A stretch of DNA of 64,000 nucleotides. It comes from Aurantibacter sp034110465. GTDB taxonomy: Bacteria; Bacteroidota; Bacteroidia; Flavobacteriales; Flavobacteriaceae. The notes under the pieces are model-generated. The model was not told the DNA's origin and ran no database searches. It saw only the letters and a program-made list of their open reading frames with translations. Shown here piece after piece: positions 8,354 to 16,944 of the stretch. The stretch's first letter is position 1; the number at the start of each line of letters is the position of its first letter. The stretch is from positions 186,001-250,000 of the forward strand of contig JAWUZD010000010.1 of NCBI GenBank assembly GCA_034110465.1. Reading direction: 5' to 3'. A program made the translations under genes and the position numbers.

Positions 8354-9534
8354 TGAAACAAGATTTTTTAAAATATCAAGCACAAACATCGCCGCATCCA
8401 TTAGCATTAGAAATTTCTCGTGCTAAAGGCAGTTATATTTATGATACTAATAATAAAGCATATTTAGATTTTGTTGCTGGAGTTTCGGCTTGTAGTTTAG
8501 GGCATTGTCATCCAAAAGTAGTTAAAGCCATAAAAGAACAAGCAGAAACCTATATGCACGTTATGGTTTATGGGGAATACGCTCAAAAACCAGCAGTAGA
8601 TTTAGCTAAATACTTTGCGGACCATTTACCAGAACCTTTAAACCAAACGTATTTATTAAATTCGGGGACAGAAGCAATAGAAGGCGCCTTAAAATTAGCC
8701 CGCAGAGCAACTGGCAGAAGTCAGATTATTGCTGCACATAGCGCATATCACGGAAATACAATTGGCTCTTTAAGTTTAATGGATTTTGAAGAACGTAAAA
8801 GCGCATTTAGACCATTATTACCAGATGTAAGTCATATAACATTTAATTACGAGCCACATTTTAAACACATCACTTCAAAAACGGCTTGTGTTATTTTAGA
8901 AACCATTCAAGGTGGCGCAGGTTTTATAGAACCTACAAATAATTATTTAGCTAAAATCAAAGCTAAGTGCAAAGAAGTTGGTGCATTATTGATATTAGAC
9001 GAAATTCAACCAGGAATTGGAAGAACTGGAAAACTCTTTGGTTTTGAAAATTATAATGTAATTCCAGACATTGTAGTTACTGGAAAAGGTCTTGGAGGCG
9101 GATTACCAATAGGTGCATTTACAGCATCTACAGAATTAATGTCGCTTTTAAAAGACAAACCAAAATTAGGACATATTACTACTTTTGGAGGAAATCCAGT
9201 AATTGCAGCAGCTGCATTAGCTACTATAAAAGAAGTTAACGAAAGTGACTTAATGGCAGAAGCTTTAGAAAAAGAAAAATTAATCCGAAAGCATTTAAAA
9301 CATCCATTAATTACAGAAATTAGAGGAAAAGGCTTAATGTTAGCAGCAATAACAGCTTCCTCAGATATAGCCAACCAAGTGGTTTTACAAGCACAAGACC
9401 AAGGGCTCATTTTATTTTGGCTGTTATTCGAGACTAAAGCCATTAGAATTACGCCACCATTAACCATTTCTAAAGAAGAAATTATAAAAGGTTGTGGCAT
9501 TATTATTGACTTACTAAATAAAATAGAGCACTAA
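8353..9534 (+). CDS. class III PLP-dependent aminotransferase (acetylornithine aminotransferase-like)
   Basis: Fold-type I omega-aminotransferase of 393 aa in the family of ArgD and ornithine/4-aminobutyrate aminotransferases. It shows DFVAGVSACSLGH near the N-terminus, NSGTEAIEGALKLAR for phosphate binding, HSAYHGNT, LDEIQPGIGRTGKLFG with the cofactor-contacting Asp, and VVTGKGLGGGLPIGAF with the Schiff-base Lys245. All catalytic elements are intact. No arginine genes are adjacent; instead it is translationally coupled to the OstA-like gene, an arrangement I believe is conserved in Flavobacteriaceae. The substrate is therefore uncertain and argD is not assigned. Confidence 0.9.
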   Translation: MKQDFLKYQAQTSPHPLALEISRAKGSYIYDTNNKAYLDFVAGVSACSLGHCHPKVVKAIKEQAETYMHVMVYGEYAQKPAVDLAKYFADHLPEPLNQTYLLNSGTEAIEGALKLARRATGRSQIIAAHSAYHGNTIGSLSLMDFEERKSAFRPLLPDVSHITFNYEPHFKHITSKTACVILETIQGGAGFIEPTNNYLAKIKAKCKEVGALLILDEIQPGIGRTGKLFGFENYNVIPDIVVTGKGLGGGLPIGAFTASTELMSLLKDKPKLGHITTFGGNPVIAAAALATIKEVNESDLMAEALEKEKLIRKHLKHPLITEIRGKGLMLAAITASSDIANQVVLQAQDQGLILFWLLFETKAIRITPPLTISKEEIIKGCGIIIDLLNKIEH

Positions 9535-9590
9535 ATAAATTCTATTTTAAATTACCCTAATCAACCTAAAGAACACAAACCAGTAATGTT

Positions 9591-9623
9591 AGAAATGTTT
9601 ATTACTTTGTTAAAAACATTTCT
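9591..9623 (+). terminator. possible weak terminator
   Basis: Ten-base stem AGAAATGTTT / AAACATTTCT with a 13-nt loop, but the following tract is only TTAAAAA. It could instead be a leader hairpin of the TPR gene. Confidence 0.3.
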
Positions 9624-9663
9624 TTAAAAATGCCATGTCAAGTAAAATAGACATTACATTTAA

Positions 9664-11079
9664 ATGTCGTTAAATAGCGAACTTATGCAGTTTAGTCAAG
9701 AAGAACCAAATCATAAAATATCTATTTCAAAATTTGAGAAGATGCTAAAAACCAACAGTTTGTTGTTTTTTGACTCTGAAGAATTTGAAAGTATTATCCA
9801 TTTTTATTTAAATAATGGAAAAGTTGCTTTGGCTAAAAAAGCAATTAAATTAGGTTTAGATCAGCATCCTTTTTCAACTAATTTAAAATTATTTAAGGTT
9901 GAAATCTATATTTTTGAAGACGACTTGCTTAAAGCAAATCAAATACTAGATGAACTTCACTTGTTAGAACCAACTAACGATGAAGTTTATATTCAGAAAG
10001 CTAATTTATTATCTAAGCAAGATAAGCACTTAGAAGCCATAAAATTTCTAACAAAGGCACTAGAATTAAGTCAAGACAGCTCAGATATTTACTCCTTAAT
10101 TGGAATGGAATATTTATTCTTAGACCAATTTGAAGATGCTAAACAGAATTTTATGAAATGTTTAGAAATCGATGAATTCGATTATGCTTCTTTATATAAT
10201 GTTATTTATTGCTTTGAATTTTTAGAACAAACAAAAGAAGCAACAGAATTTTTAAATCATTATTTAAACACAAATCCCTATTGCGAAGTTGCTTGGCATC
10301 AATTAGGTAAATTATATTACGACTTAAAGGATTACAAAAAAGCCTTAAGGGCTTTTGATTTTGCAATTATATCTGACGATACTTTTGTTGGTGCTTACAT
10401 AGAAAAAGGTAAAACTTTAGAAAAACTAAATAAGTACAATGAAGCTATAGAAAATTATGTGATTACATTAGGTCTTGAAGACCCAACCTCTTTTGCACTT
10501 TTACAAATTGCTAAGTGTTATGAAAAATTAGGTAATAGTAAATTAGCTCTAGAGTATTACTACAAAACGGTTCATGAAGATCCATCTTTAGATAAAGGTT
10601 GGATTGCAATTACTAAGTTTTATTCAAAACAAAAAAACTATCAAAAAGCTTTATATTATATTAACAAGGCTATACATCTTGATTCTGAAAATGTAGCGTA
10701 TTGGAAACTATATGCTAGTATTAATTTACGCCTAAACTTTTTTGAAGAAGCAGAACGAGGCTACAAAAAAATGATTGAGTTAGGAGACTACGAATTAGAA
10801 ACTTGGTTAACAAGAACAGATTTATTAATTCAGTTAGGCGAAGAAGAAACAGCTATGTATAATTTACTTCAAGCTATGGAATATCATCCAGAAAATGCCG
10901 AAATTGAATTTAGACTAGCTGGAATCTATTTTAAGTTTCACGAAACAGAAAAAGCGACGTATCATTTAACTAATGGGATGAATTTTGACAAAGAATATCT
11001 TTTTGTAATTCAAGAATTATTTCCAATGGTAGTAGAATCTCCATTATACATAAATGCCGTAAAAAAATTCACTTTATAA
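9664..11079 (+). CDS. tetratricopeptide-repeat protein
   Basis: A 471-aa soluble protein made almost entirely of TPR helices. Repeats are recognisable by the W/L-G-Y-A-F-A-P pattern, for example AWHQLGKLYYDLKDYKKALR, AYIEKGKTLEKLNKYNEAIE, LLQIAKCYEKLGNSKLALEY and GWIAITKFYSKQKNYQKALY, with about ten to twelve units in all. There is no signal peptide, transmembrane segment or catalytic domain, so it is expected to be a cytoplasmic scaffold. Flavobacterial genomes commonly carry such a gene before the DUF368 and aroE genes. No partner can be named from the sequence. Confidence 0.85.
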   Translation: MSLNSELMQFSQEEPNHKISISKFEKMLKTNSLLFFDSEEFESIIHFYLNNGKVALAKKAIKLGLDQHPFSTNLKLFKVEIYIFEDDLLKANQILDELHLLEPTNDEVYIQKANLLSKQDKHLEAIKFLTKALELSQDSSDIYSLIGMEYLFLDQFEDAKQNFMKCLEIDEFDYASLYNVIYCFEFLEQTKEATEFLNHYLNTNPYCEVAWHQLGKLYYDLKDYKKALRAFDFAIISDDTFVGAYIEKGKTLEKLNKYNEAIENYVITLGLEDPTSFALLQIAKCYEKLGNSKLALEYYYKTVHEDPSLDKGWIAITKFYSKQKNYQKALYYINKAIHLDSENVAYWKLYASINLRLNFFEEAERGYKKMIELGDYELETWLTRTDLLIQLGEEETAMYNLLQAMEYHPENAEIEFRLAGIYFKFHETEKATYHLTNGMNFDKEYLFVIQELFPMVVESPLYINAVKKFTL

Positions 11080-11129
11080 AAAGGCATCTTTTATATTTTG
11101 CATACCTTTAGATTTTAAAACTAAAAACA

Positions 11130-12137
11130 ATGCAACGTAGCATAAAAGATTATATCATTATAGCTTTAAAAGGTACAGCTATGGGCGCAGCAGATGCAGT
11201 TCCTGGAGTATCTGGAGGTACAATAGCCTTTATTTCTGGTATTTACGAAGAATTAATTGCAACAATAAGTAACGTTAATTTATCATTATTTACCACACTT
11301 AAAAAAGAAGGGTTTAAAGTTTTTTGGGCACAACTTAACGGGAATTTTATACTGGCGCTTTTAACAGGAATTATAATTAGTTTTGTAAGTTTTATGCGGT
11401 TAGCAAAATTCTTAATAGAGCAACATCCGGTTTTAATTTGGTCGTTTTTCTTTGGTTTAATTATCGCTAGTATTTTCTTTGTTGGTAAGCAAATCAAAAA
11501 ATGGAATATTACGGCTATTATTGCGCTCATTTTAGGTGCAATAGCAGCATATTACATTACATCACTTCCATCTTTAGGTTCTAATACAAATCCCTATTTC
11601 TTATTTATAGCTGGAGCAATTGCCATATGCGCTATGATTTTACCAGGTGTTTCTGGTTCTTTTATTTTAGTTGTTCTAGGTGCATACAAAACATTAAGTG
11701 ATGCTTTCCATGATTTCGATATTAAAAAAATCGCCATTTTCGCGACCGGTGCATTAGTTGGTTTGTTAAGCTTTAGTCATTTATTAAAATGGTTATTCAA
11801 AAATTATCACAACACCACTTTAGCCGTATTAACTGGGTTTATTTTTGGCTCATTAAATAAAATTTGGCCTTATAAAAAAACTATATCCGTTTTAAACGAA
11901 ACCACTGGAAATGTTTTACCATTTTCTGAAGTTAGTGATTTAGGAACTTTATCTGTTTTTCAAAAGAAAACGCAAGATTTTGACACCTATAAAACTGTTA
12001 TTGAAGAAAGTGTTTTGGCAAACAATTATTCAGAAATAAACAACTTAATTAGCCCACAAAGTTTTGCTGTAATTGGACTAATGGCTTTAGGGTTTTTAAC
12101 TATTATTAGTTTAGAAAAATTAGGTCAAAAAAAGTAA
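11130..12137 (+). CDS. DUF368 membrane protein, putative undecaprenyl-phosphate translocase (copy 1)
   Basis: A 335-aa polytopic membrane protein of the DUF368 family. Members were recently shown to recycle undecaprenyl phosphate across the cytoplasmic membrane (PopT), returning the lipid carrier used for peptidoglycan, O-antigen and teichoic acid synthesis. The family's two related halves are visible. One begins with AMGAADAVPGVSGGTIAF (residues about 16-33) and the second has MILPGVSGSFILVVLGAY near residue 170. About eight hydrophobic helices alternate with short loops. It lies 8 nt before a second DUF368 gene and is almost certainly cotranscribed with it. Transport direction and substrate are inferred from the family only. 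Confidence 0.9.
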   Translation: MQRSIKDYIIIALKGTAMGAADAVPGVSGGTIAFISGIYEELIATISNVNLSLFTTLKKEGFKVFWAQLNGNFILALLTGIIISFVSFMRLAKFLIEQHPVLIWSFFFGLIIASIFFVGKQIKKWNITAIIALILGAIAAYYITSLPSLGSNTNPYFLFIAGAIAICAMILPGVSGSFILVVLGAYKTLSDAFHDFDIKKIAIFATGALVGLLSFSHLLKWLFKNYHNTTLAVLTGFIFGSLNKIWPYKKTISVLNETTGNVLPFSEVSDLGTLSVFQKKTQDFDTYKTVIEESVLANNYSEINNLISPQSFAVIGLMALGFLTIISLEKLGQKK

Positions 12138-12145
12138 TTATTCAA

Positions 12146-13162
12146 ATGGAACCACTTAAAACTTTTAAAGGTCGTACTCTTCTAGTCTTAAAAGGATTAG
12201 CTATGGGAGCAGCCAACAAGGTTCCAGGAGTTTCTGGCGGTGTAGTTGCTTTTGTAGCTGGATTTTATGAAGAGTTTATTTATTCACTACAACGTATTAA
12301 TAAAAACGCCTTTAAACTACTTTTTACAGGACGATTTAAATCATTTTATAATTATGTAAATGGAAAGTTTTTAAGCTTACTCTTTCTTGGAATGATTATA
12401 AGTTATTTTAGTATTTCAAAATTATTAGATTACTTCATAAAACATTATGAATTCTATGTTTGGAGTGTGTTTTTTGGAATGATAATAGGCTCCATTATCT
12501 ACATTAGTAAAGATTTTAACGATTGGCGAAAAACAACCATTTCAGCACTAGTAATTGGCGTTATATTAGGCTTAAGCATTACATTTTTAAGACCTGCAAC
12601 AGAAAATGACAATTTATGGTTTGTTTTCTTATGTGGTATTATTAGTGTTTCTGGAATGACATTACCAGGTTTTTCAGGTTCTTTTATACTAATTCTGTTA
12701 GGAAACTATGTACTACTTTTAGTAGATTCTGTAAATTCACTTTTTGATACATTTTTTGAAATTTTAAGTGGCGATTTTAGTTTTTGGGCAAATGCAGAAC
12801 GTATTCGAATGCTTAAAATCTTAGTTGTTTTTACATTAGGATCAGTTACAGGATTAGTTACATTCTCTCATTTATTAAACTATATTTTAAAACATTATAA
12901 AAGCGTAACAATGGCTTCAATAATTGGATTTATTATTGGAAGTCTAGGTGTTGTATGGCCTTTTAAAACTATTATTTACAAAACAAATAGTAACAACACA
13001 CTTGTACTAGACTCTAGAAACAAAACAATCATAGAGAATTACCAGCGGTTTATTCCTGAATTAAATCAAGAAACATTTATTTCTATTTCATATATTCTAT
13101 TAGGAGTTGGAATAGTTTTAGCATTGGAATATTATGGTAAAAAAATACAATCACATGCGTAA
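12146..13162 (+). CDS. DUF368 membrane protein, putative undecaprenyl-phosphate translocase (copy 2)
   Basis: A 338-aa paralogue of the preceding protein with the same architecture: AMGAANKVPGVSGGVVAF at the N-terminus and MTLPGFSGSFILILLGNY in the second half, with about eight membrane helices. The two copies are clearly diverged outside these motifs, so the duplication is old rather than recent. Its last eight bases overlap the preferred aroE start, giving one operon of DUF368, DUF368 and aroE. A second copy may handle a different polyprenyl lipid or work under different ion gradients; neither can be decided here. Confidence 0.9.
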   Translation: MEPLKTFKGRTLLVLKGLAMGAANKVPGVSGGVVAFVAGFYEEFIYSLQRINKNAFKLLFTGRFKSFYNYVNGKFLSLLFLGMIISYFSISKLLDYFIKHYEFYVWSVFFGMIIGSIIYISKDFNDWRKTTISALVIGVILGLSITFLRPATENDNLWFVFLCGIISVSGMTLPGFSGSFILILLGNYVLLLVDSVNSLFDTFFEILSGDFSFWANAERIRMLKILVVFTLGSVTGLVTFSHLLNYILKHYKSVTMASIIGFIIGSLGVVWPFKTIIYKTNSNNTLVLDSRNKTIIENYQRFIPELNQETFISISYILLGVGIVLALEYYGKKIQSHA

Positions 13163-13886
13163 ATTTGGTCTAATAGGCAAAAACATTTCTTATTCATTTT
13201 CCGAAAACTATTTCAATAAAAAATTTAAAACAGAAAATATTATAGATTCAAGTTATCAAAATTTTGATTTAGTCACAATTGAGGATTTTAAAACGTTATC
13301 TAAAGACAAAACAATAAGAGGTTTTAATGTAACTATTCCTTATAAAGAAGCTATTATTCCATTATTAGATGGATTAAACAATAAAGCTTCACAAATTGGA
13401 GCTGTAAACACGATTAAGATTACCAAACACGGAAAATTAAAAGGCTTTAATACTGATTATTATGGTTTTGAAAAATCTTTAAAACCTCTTTTAGAAAATC
13501 ATCATAAAAAAGCACTAATATTAGGAACTGGTGGCGCAAGTAAAGCCGTTGCCTATGCATTGGATCGTTTAAATATTTCTTACCAATTTGTATCTAGAAC
13601 AGCTAAAAACAATATTTTAAGCTATGAAGATATTACAAAAGATCTGCTTTCAAAATACCATATTATTATAAATTGTACGCCTTTAGGGACATTCCCTAAT
13701 ATTGAAAATTGTCCAAATATACCTTACAGTTATACAACTTCACAACACCTATTTTATGATTTAATTTACAATCCTGCTGAAACTGAGTTTTTAAAACGCG
13801 GTAAAAATCAAGGTACAAAAATTAAAAACGGATTAGAAATGCTTGAATTACAAGCAGAGAAATCTTGGAAAATCTGGAATAAGTAA
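13155..13886 (+). CDS. aroE: shikimate dehydrogenase
   Basis: NADPH-dependent reduction of 3-dehydroshikimate to shikimate in aromatic amino acid synthesis, 243 aa. The N-terminus MRKFGLIGKNISYSFS carries the shikimate-binding serines. NVTIPYKEA supplies the catalytic Lys64, GAVNTI and NTDYYGF complete the active site, and GTGGASKAVAYAL is the Rossmann nucleotide loop. NCTPLGTFP closes the pocket. I chose the ATG at 13155 because the family starts with this motif; an in-frame ATG at 13134 would add seven residues and deepen the overlap with the DUF368 gene. The preferred start overlaps the DUF368 stop by eight bases, which implies coupled translation. Confidence 0.95.
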   Translation: MRKFGLIGKNISYSFSENYFNKKFKTENIIDSSYQNFDLVTIEDFKTLSKDKTIRGFNVTIPYKEAIIPLLDGLNNKASQIGAVNTIKITKHGKLKGFNTDYYGFEKSLKPLLENHHKKALILGTGGASKAVAYALDRLNISYQFVSRTAKNNILSYEDITKDLLSKYHIIINCTPLGTFPNIENCPNIPYSYTTSQHLFYDLIYNPAETEFLKRGKNQGTKIKNGLEMLELQAEKSWKIWNK

Positions 13887-13971
13887 AGGATTTACAAGCT
13901 TTACTTTGAAAATTTATAGGTTAGCACTATCTTTAAAGTCGAAACTATATAATAAATAAAACATTTTTACA

Positions 13972-15909
13972 ATGTCTGAGCAAGATAACCTGCCAAAAGC
14001 AGAAGGAATTGAAGAAAACACAGCAGCTATTAATACCGAAGAAGTTAATACAACTTCAGACGATTTAATTAATGAAATAGATAATTCTAATGCAGAAGAT
14101 GCAGAAGATGAAAGCCATCAAGAACGTCATAATATCGAAGAAAAGGATTACGACACTTTATCTTTAGACGAGCTTGTTTTAGAACTTGAAAACTTGGTAG
14201 AACACCAAAAAATTCAAACGATAAAAAAACACGTAGATGGAATTAAAACTGCTTTCGACACTAAGTTTAATACACTTTTAGACGAGAAAAAAGAAGAATT
14301 TTTAGCAGAAGGCGGAAACGAAATAGACTTCTACTACTCTACACCTTTAAAAAAGAGTTTTAATAACGCTTTTAAAGAATACAGACAAAAAACTCAGGCT
14401 TATTATAAAAATTTAGAGAATAACTTAAAATCTAATTTAAGTTTAAGGTTAGAGATTATTGAGAACATGAAAAATGTTATTGATAATGAAGACTCCATAA
14501 GTGCCAAGCATAAACAATTTAAAGACTTGCAAAACCAATGGAAATCTGCTGGTCCAATTCCTAGAGATAAGTATAATAACGCTTGGAACAGTTACCATTT
14601 TAACGTAGAACGTTTTTACGATTTAATGCATTTAGATCGTGGTTTACGTGATAAAGATTTTGAGCATAATTTACTTGAAAAACTAAAAATTATTCTTAGA
14701 GCTGAAGAATTAGCTAAAGATGAGAATACCAATAGATCTTTTAGAGAATTACAAAACCTTCATAAAATTTGGAAGGAAGATATAGGACCTGTTGCAAGAG
14801 AACATCGTGAACCTGTTTGGGATCGTTTTAAAGAAGCGTCACGTAAAATTAACGATAAGCGTCAAGATTACTACAAGGAGTTAGATGTCTTATATGTTAA
14901 GAATTTAGAAAATAAAAAAGAGATTATTTCTAAAATCGAAACGTTATCTTCAGAAAAAATAAATAATCATAGTGGTTGGCAAAACAAAATTAAAGAGATT
15001 GAAGCGTTACGCGAAGCATTCTTTAAAGCTGGAAAAGTACCAATTAAAGTAAACGAAGCTACTTGGGCAGAATTTAAAACTGCTGTTAGAGGCTTTAATC
15101 GTAACAAAAACGAATATTACAAAAGCTTAAAAGGTGACCAACTTAATAACTTAGCTAAAAAATTAGAATTAGTAAAAATTGCTGAAACTAATATGACAAG
15201 CGAAGACTTTGCTGCTACAACACCATTAATGAAAAAAATCCAAGCCGACTGGCGCAATATTGGTCATGTACCAAGAAAAGACAGCGATAAAATTTGGAAA
15301 CAATTTAGAGGTGCTTGTAATACGTATTTTGACAGAATTAAAGAAAAACGTAACGAATCTAGCGCGGAAGAGGAAACTGCTTTTACAACCAAAGAAACTT
15401 TATTAAAGGAAATTGGTAGTTTAAGCCTAAAAGGGGAACAAAAAGAAGACCTAGTTACTATTAAAGACTACATAAACCAATGGAAAACTATTGGTAGAGT
15501 TCCAACAAACAAACGTGCTATAGAAAACGATTTTAATCAGACTTTAGATAGTTTATTTACATCTTTAGACCTGAATAAAACCGAAGCAGAAATGATTAAG
15601 TTTGAAAACAAACTACAAGATTTAGCTTCTGCACAAGATGGACGTTTATTAGATAATGAGCAAAACTTTGTCCGTAAAAAAATGGACGATGTTAGAGCAG
15701 AAATTATCCAATTAGAAAACAACCTACAGTTTTTTAGTAATGTTAAAGCAGACAATCCTTTAGTTAAAGAAGTACACAAAAATATAGGCAACCATAAAGA
15801 TAGTCTTAAACTTTGGCAAGGTAAGTACAAACTTATAAAGCAAGTTAGAAAAGCTAACGAGCCGCAACCAGAAGCTGAGAGCACAGAGACTCCAACAACT
15901 GAAAATTAA
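13972..15909 (+). CDS. DUF349 repeat protein
   Basis: A 645-aa helical protein. After an acidic, low-complexity N-terminus of about 60 residues come at least five DUF349 repeats. Each has a conserved W and a G-x-[IV]-P turn: LQNQWKSAGPIPRDKYNNAW, IWKEDIGPVAREHREPVW, FFKAGKVPIKVNEATW, IQADWRNIGHVPRKDSDKIW and YINQWKTIGRVPTNKR. The repeats form long antiparallel helices rich in Lys and Glu. There is no signal peptide or enzyme motif. Such proteins are widespread in Bacteroidota and their role is not established. A strong terminator follows, so this gene ends its transcription unit. Confidence 0.85.
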   Translation: MSEQDNLPKAEGIEENTAAINTEEVNTTSDDLINEIDNSNAEDAEDESHQERHNIEEKDYDTLSLDELVLELENLVEHQKIQTIKKHVDGIKTAFDTKFNTLLDEKKEEFLAEGGNEIDFYYSTPLKKSFNNAFKEYRQKTQAYYKNLENNLKSNLSLRLEIIENMKNVIDNEDSISAKHKQFKDLQNQWKSAGPIPRDKYNNAWNSYHFNVERFYDLMHLDRGLRDKDFEHNLLEKLKIILRAEELAKDENTNRSFRELQNLHKIWKEDIGPVAREHREPVWDRFKEASRKINDKRQDYYKELDVLYVKNLENKKEIISKIETLSSEKINNHSGWQNKIKEIEALREAFFKAGKVPIKVNEATWAEFKTAVRGFNRNKNEYYKSLKGDQLNNLAKKLELVKIAETNMTSEDFAATTPLMKKIQADWRNIGHVPRKDSDKIWKQFRGACNTYFDRIKEKRNESSAEEETAFTTKETLLKEIGSLSLKGEQKEDLVTIKDYINQWKTIGRVPTNKRAIENDFNQTLDSLFTSLDLNKTEAEMIKFENKLQDLASAQDGRLLDNEQNFVRKKMDDVRAEIIQLENNLQFFSNVKADNPLVKEVHKNIGNHKDSLKLWQGKYKLIKQVRKANEPQPEAESTETPTTEN

Positions 15910-15920
15910 TACTTTTACAA

Positions 15921-15951
15921 AAGCCTCTAAATATTTTTTAGAGGCTTTTTT
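15921..15951 (+). terminator. intrinsic terminator after the DUF349 gene
   Basis: Eleven-base stem AAGCCTCTAAA / TTTAGAGGCTT with a 5-nt loop and a following T tract. Confidence 0.9.
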
Positions 15952-15977
15952 ATATATTAAAATAAATTAAAAATCTT

Positions 15978-16841
15978 ATCAAAGAGCAAACTCACATAGC
16001 TAAAACACAAGAAAAACCTATTAGACTTCAAGATTATGGTGTTGGCATATTTACTATGGCTTTAAGTAAATCTGCTTTAAAAAAAGCCTTAAAAAAAGGA
16101 TTGATTACTGTAAATGGTAAAATAGGAACTTCAGCTACGTATATTTCTGGCGGAGAAATTTTAATTTATTCTACTCCAGAAACTACAATAGAAAAAAAAC
16201 AATTTAATCAGAAATTAGAAATCTTATTTCAAGACGATTATTTAGCAGTTATAAGAAAACCAGCAGGCATTTTAGTTAGTGGAAATGTTTTTAAAACCGT
16301 TACAAATGTATTGGCACAAAACTTAACAAAAAGCACATTGTCAAATGCTTCAAAACTGCAACCAGTGCACAGGTTAGATTATGCAACCACAGGTGTTTTA
16401 TTAATTGGAAAAACCACACAAAGCATTACAGCTTTAAACAATCTTTTTAAAGATAAAGCCATACAAAAGCATTATTACGCTATTACTATTGGAGAAATGC
16501 CAGAAAGCGGTATTATAGACACTATTGTAGAGGACAAAAAAGCGGTTTCAAATTATAACGTTTTATCAAGCATAGATTCTAAACGTTTTGGAATATTAAA
16601 TTTAGTTAATTTAAATCCTAAAACCGGTAGAAAACATCAATTACGAAAACACTTATATAGTATTGGAAATCCTATTTTAGGCGATAAAGATTACTATTTA
16701 GAAAACCTTGTTTTAAACGGAAAAGGCGTCTATTTACACGCTTATGCCTTAGAGTTTAAACATCCATTTACTCAAGAAACTATTTCTATTAAAGACCAAT
16801 TACCTGAACGTTTTAAGAAAATATTTAATTTAGATATATAG
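15978..16841 (+). CDS. RluA-family RNA pseudouridine synthase with non-canonical start
   Basis: Isomerises uridine to pseudouridine in rRNA or tRNA. The catalytic motif HRLDYATTG is complete with Asp134 (counting from 15978); KPAGILVSG and NPKTGRKHQLRKHL are further family motifs. An S4-like N-terminal segment contains ALKKALKKGLITVNGK. The first ATG is at 16056, but the frame stays open upstream to a stop at 15963. The upstream codons encode THIAKTQEKPIRLQDYGVGI, which matches the conserved N-terminus of flavobacterial homologues as I recall it. No ATG, GTG or TTG lies there. ATC at 15978 (then KEQTH) best fits the family length, with ATT at 15966 as alternative. Protein length is 287 aa from 15978 or 261 aa from 16056. 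The RNA target is unknown. Confidence 0.85.
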   Translation: MKEQTHIAKTQEKPIRLQDYGVGIFTMALSKSALKKALKKGLITVNGKIGTSATYISGGEILIYSTPETTIEKKQFNQKLEILFQDDYLAVIRKPAGILVSGNVFKTVTNVLAQNLTKSTLSNASKLQPVHRLDYATTGVLLIGKTTQSITALNNLFKDKAIQKHYYAITIGEMPESGIIDTIVEDKKAVSNYNVLSSIDSKRFGILNLVNLNPKTGRKHQLRKHLYSIGNPILGDKDYYLENLVLNGKGVYLHAYALEFKHPFTQETISIKDQLPERFKKIFNLDI

Positions 16842-16944
16842 CTAGTTATATCATTAATAAAATAGAATAAACTCTAAATATTATAACAATTATAGTATTT
16901 TGCATCTATGTATTTCAGCGTAAATTAAAAAGAACAATTAATTA

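Noticed and set aside
9051..9500. 149-codon minus-strand ORF inside the aminotransferase gene
   Set aside because: Complete overlap with a well-supported gene; composition typical of an antisense shadow.
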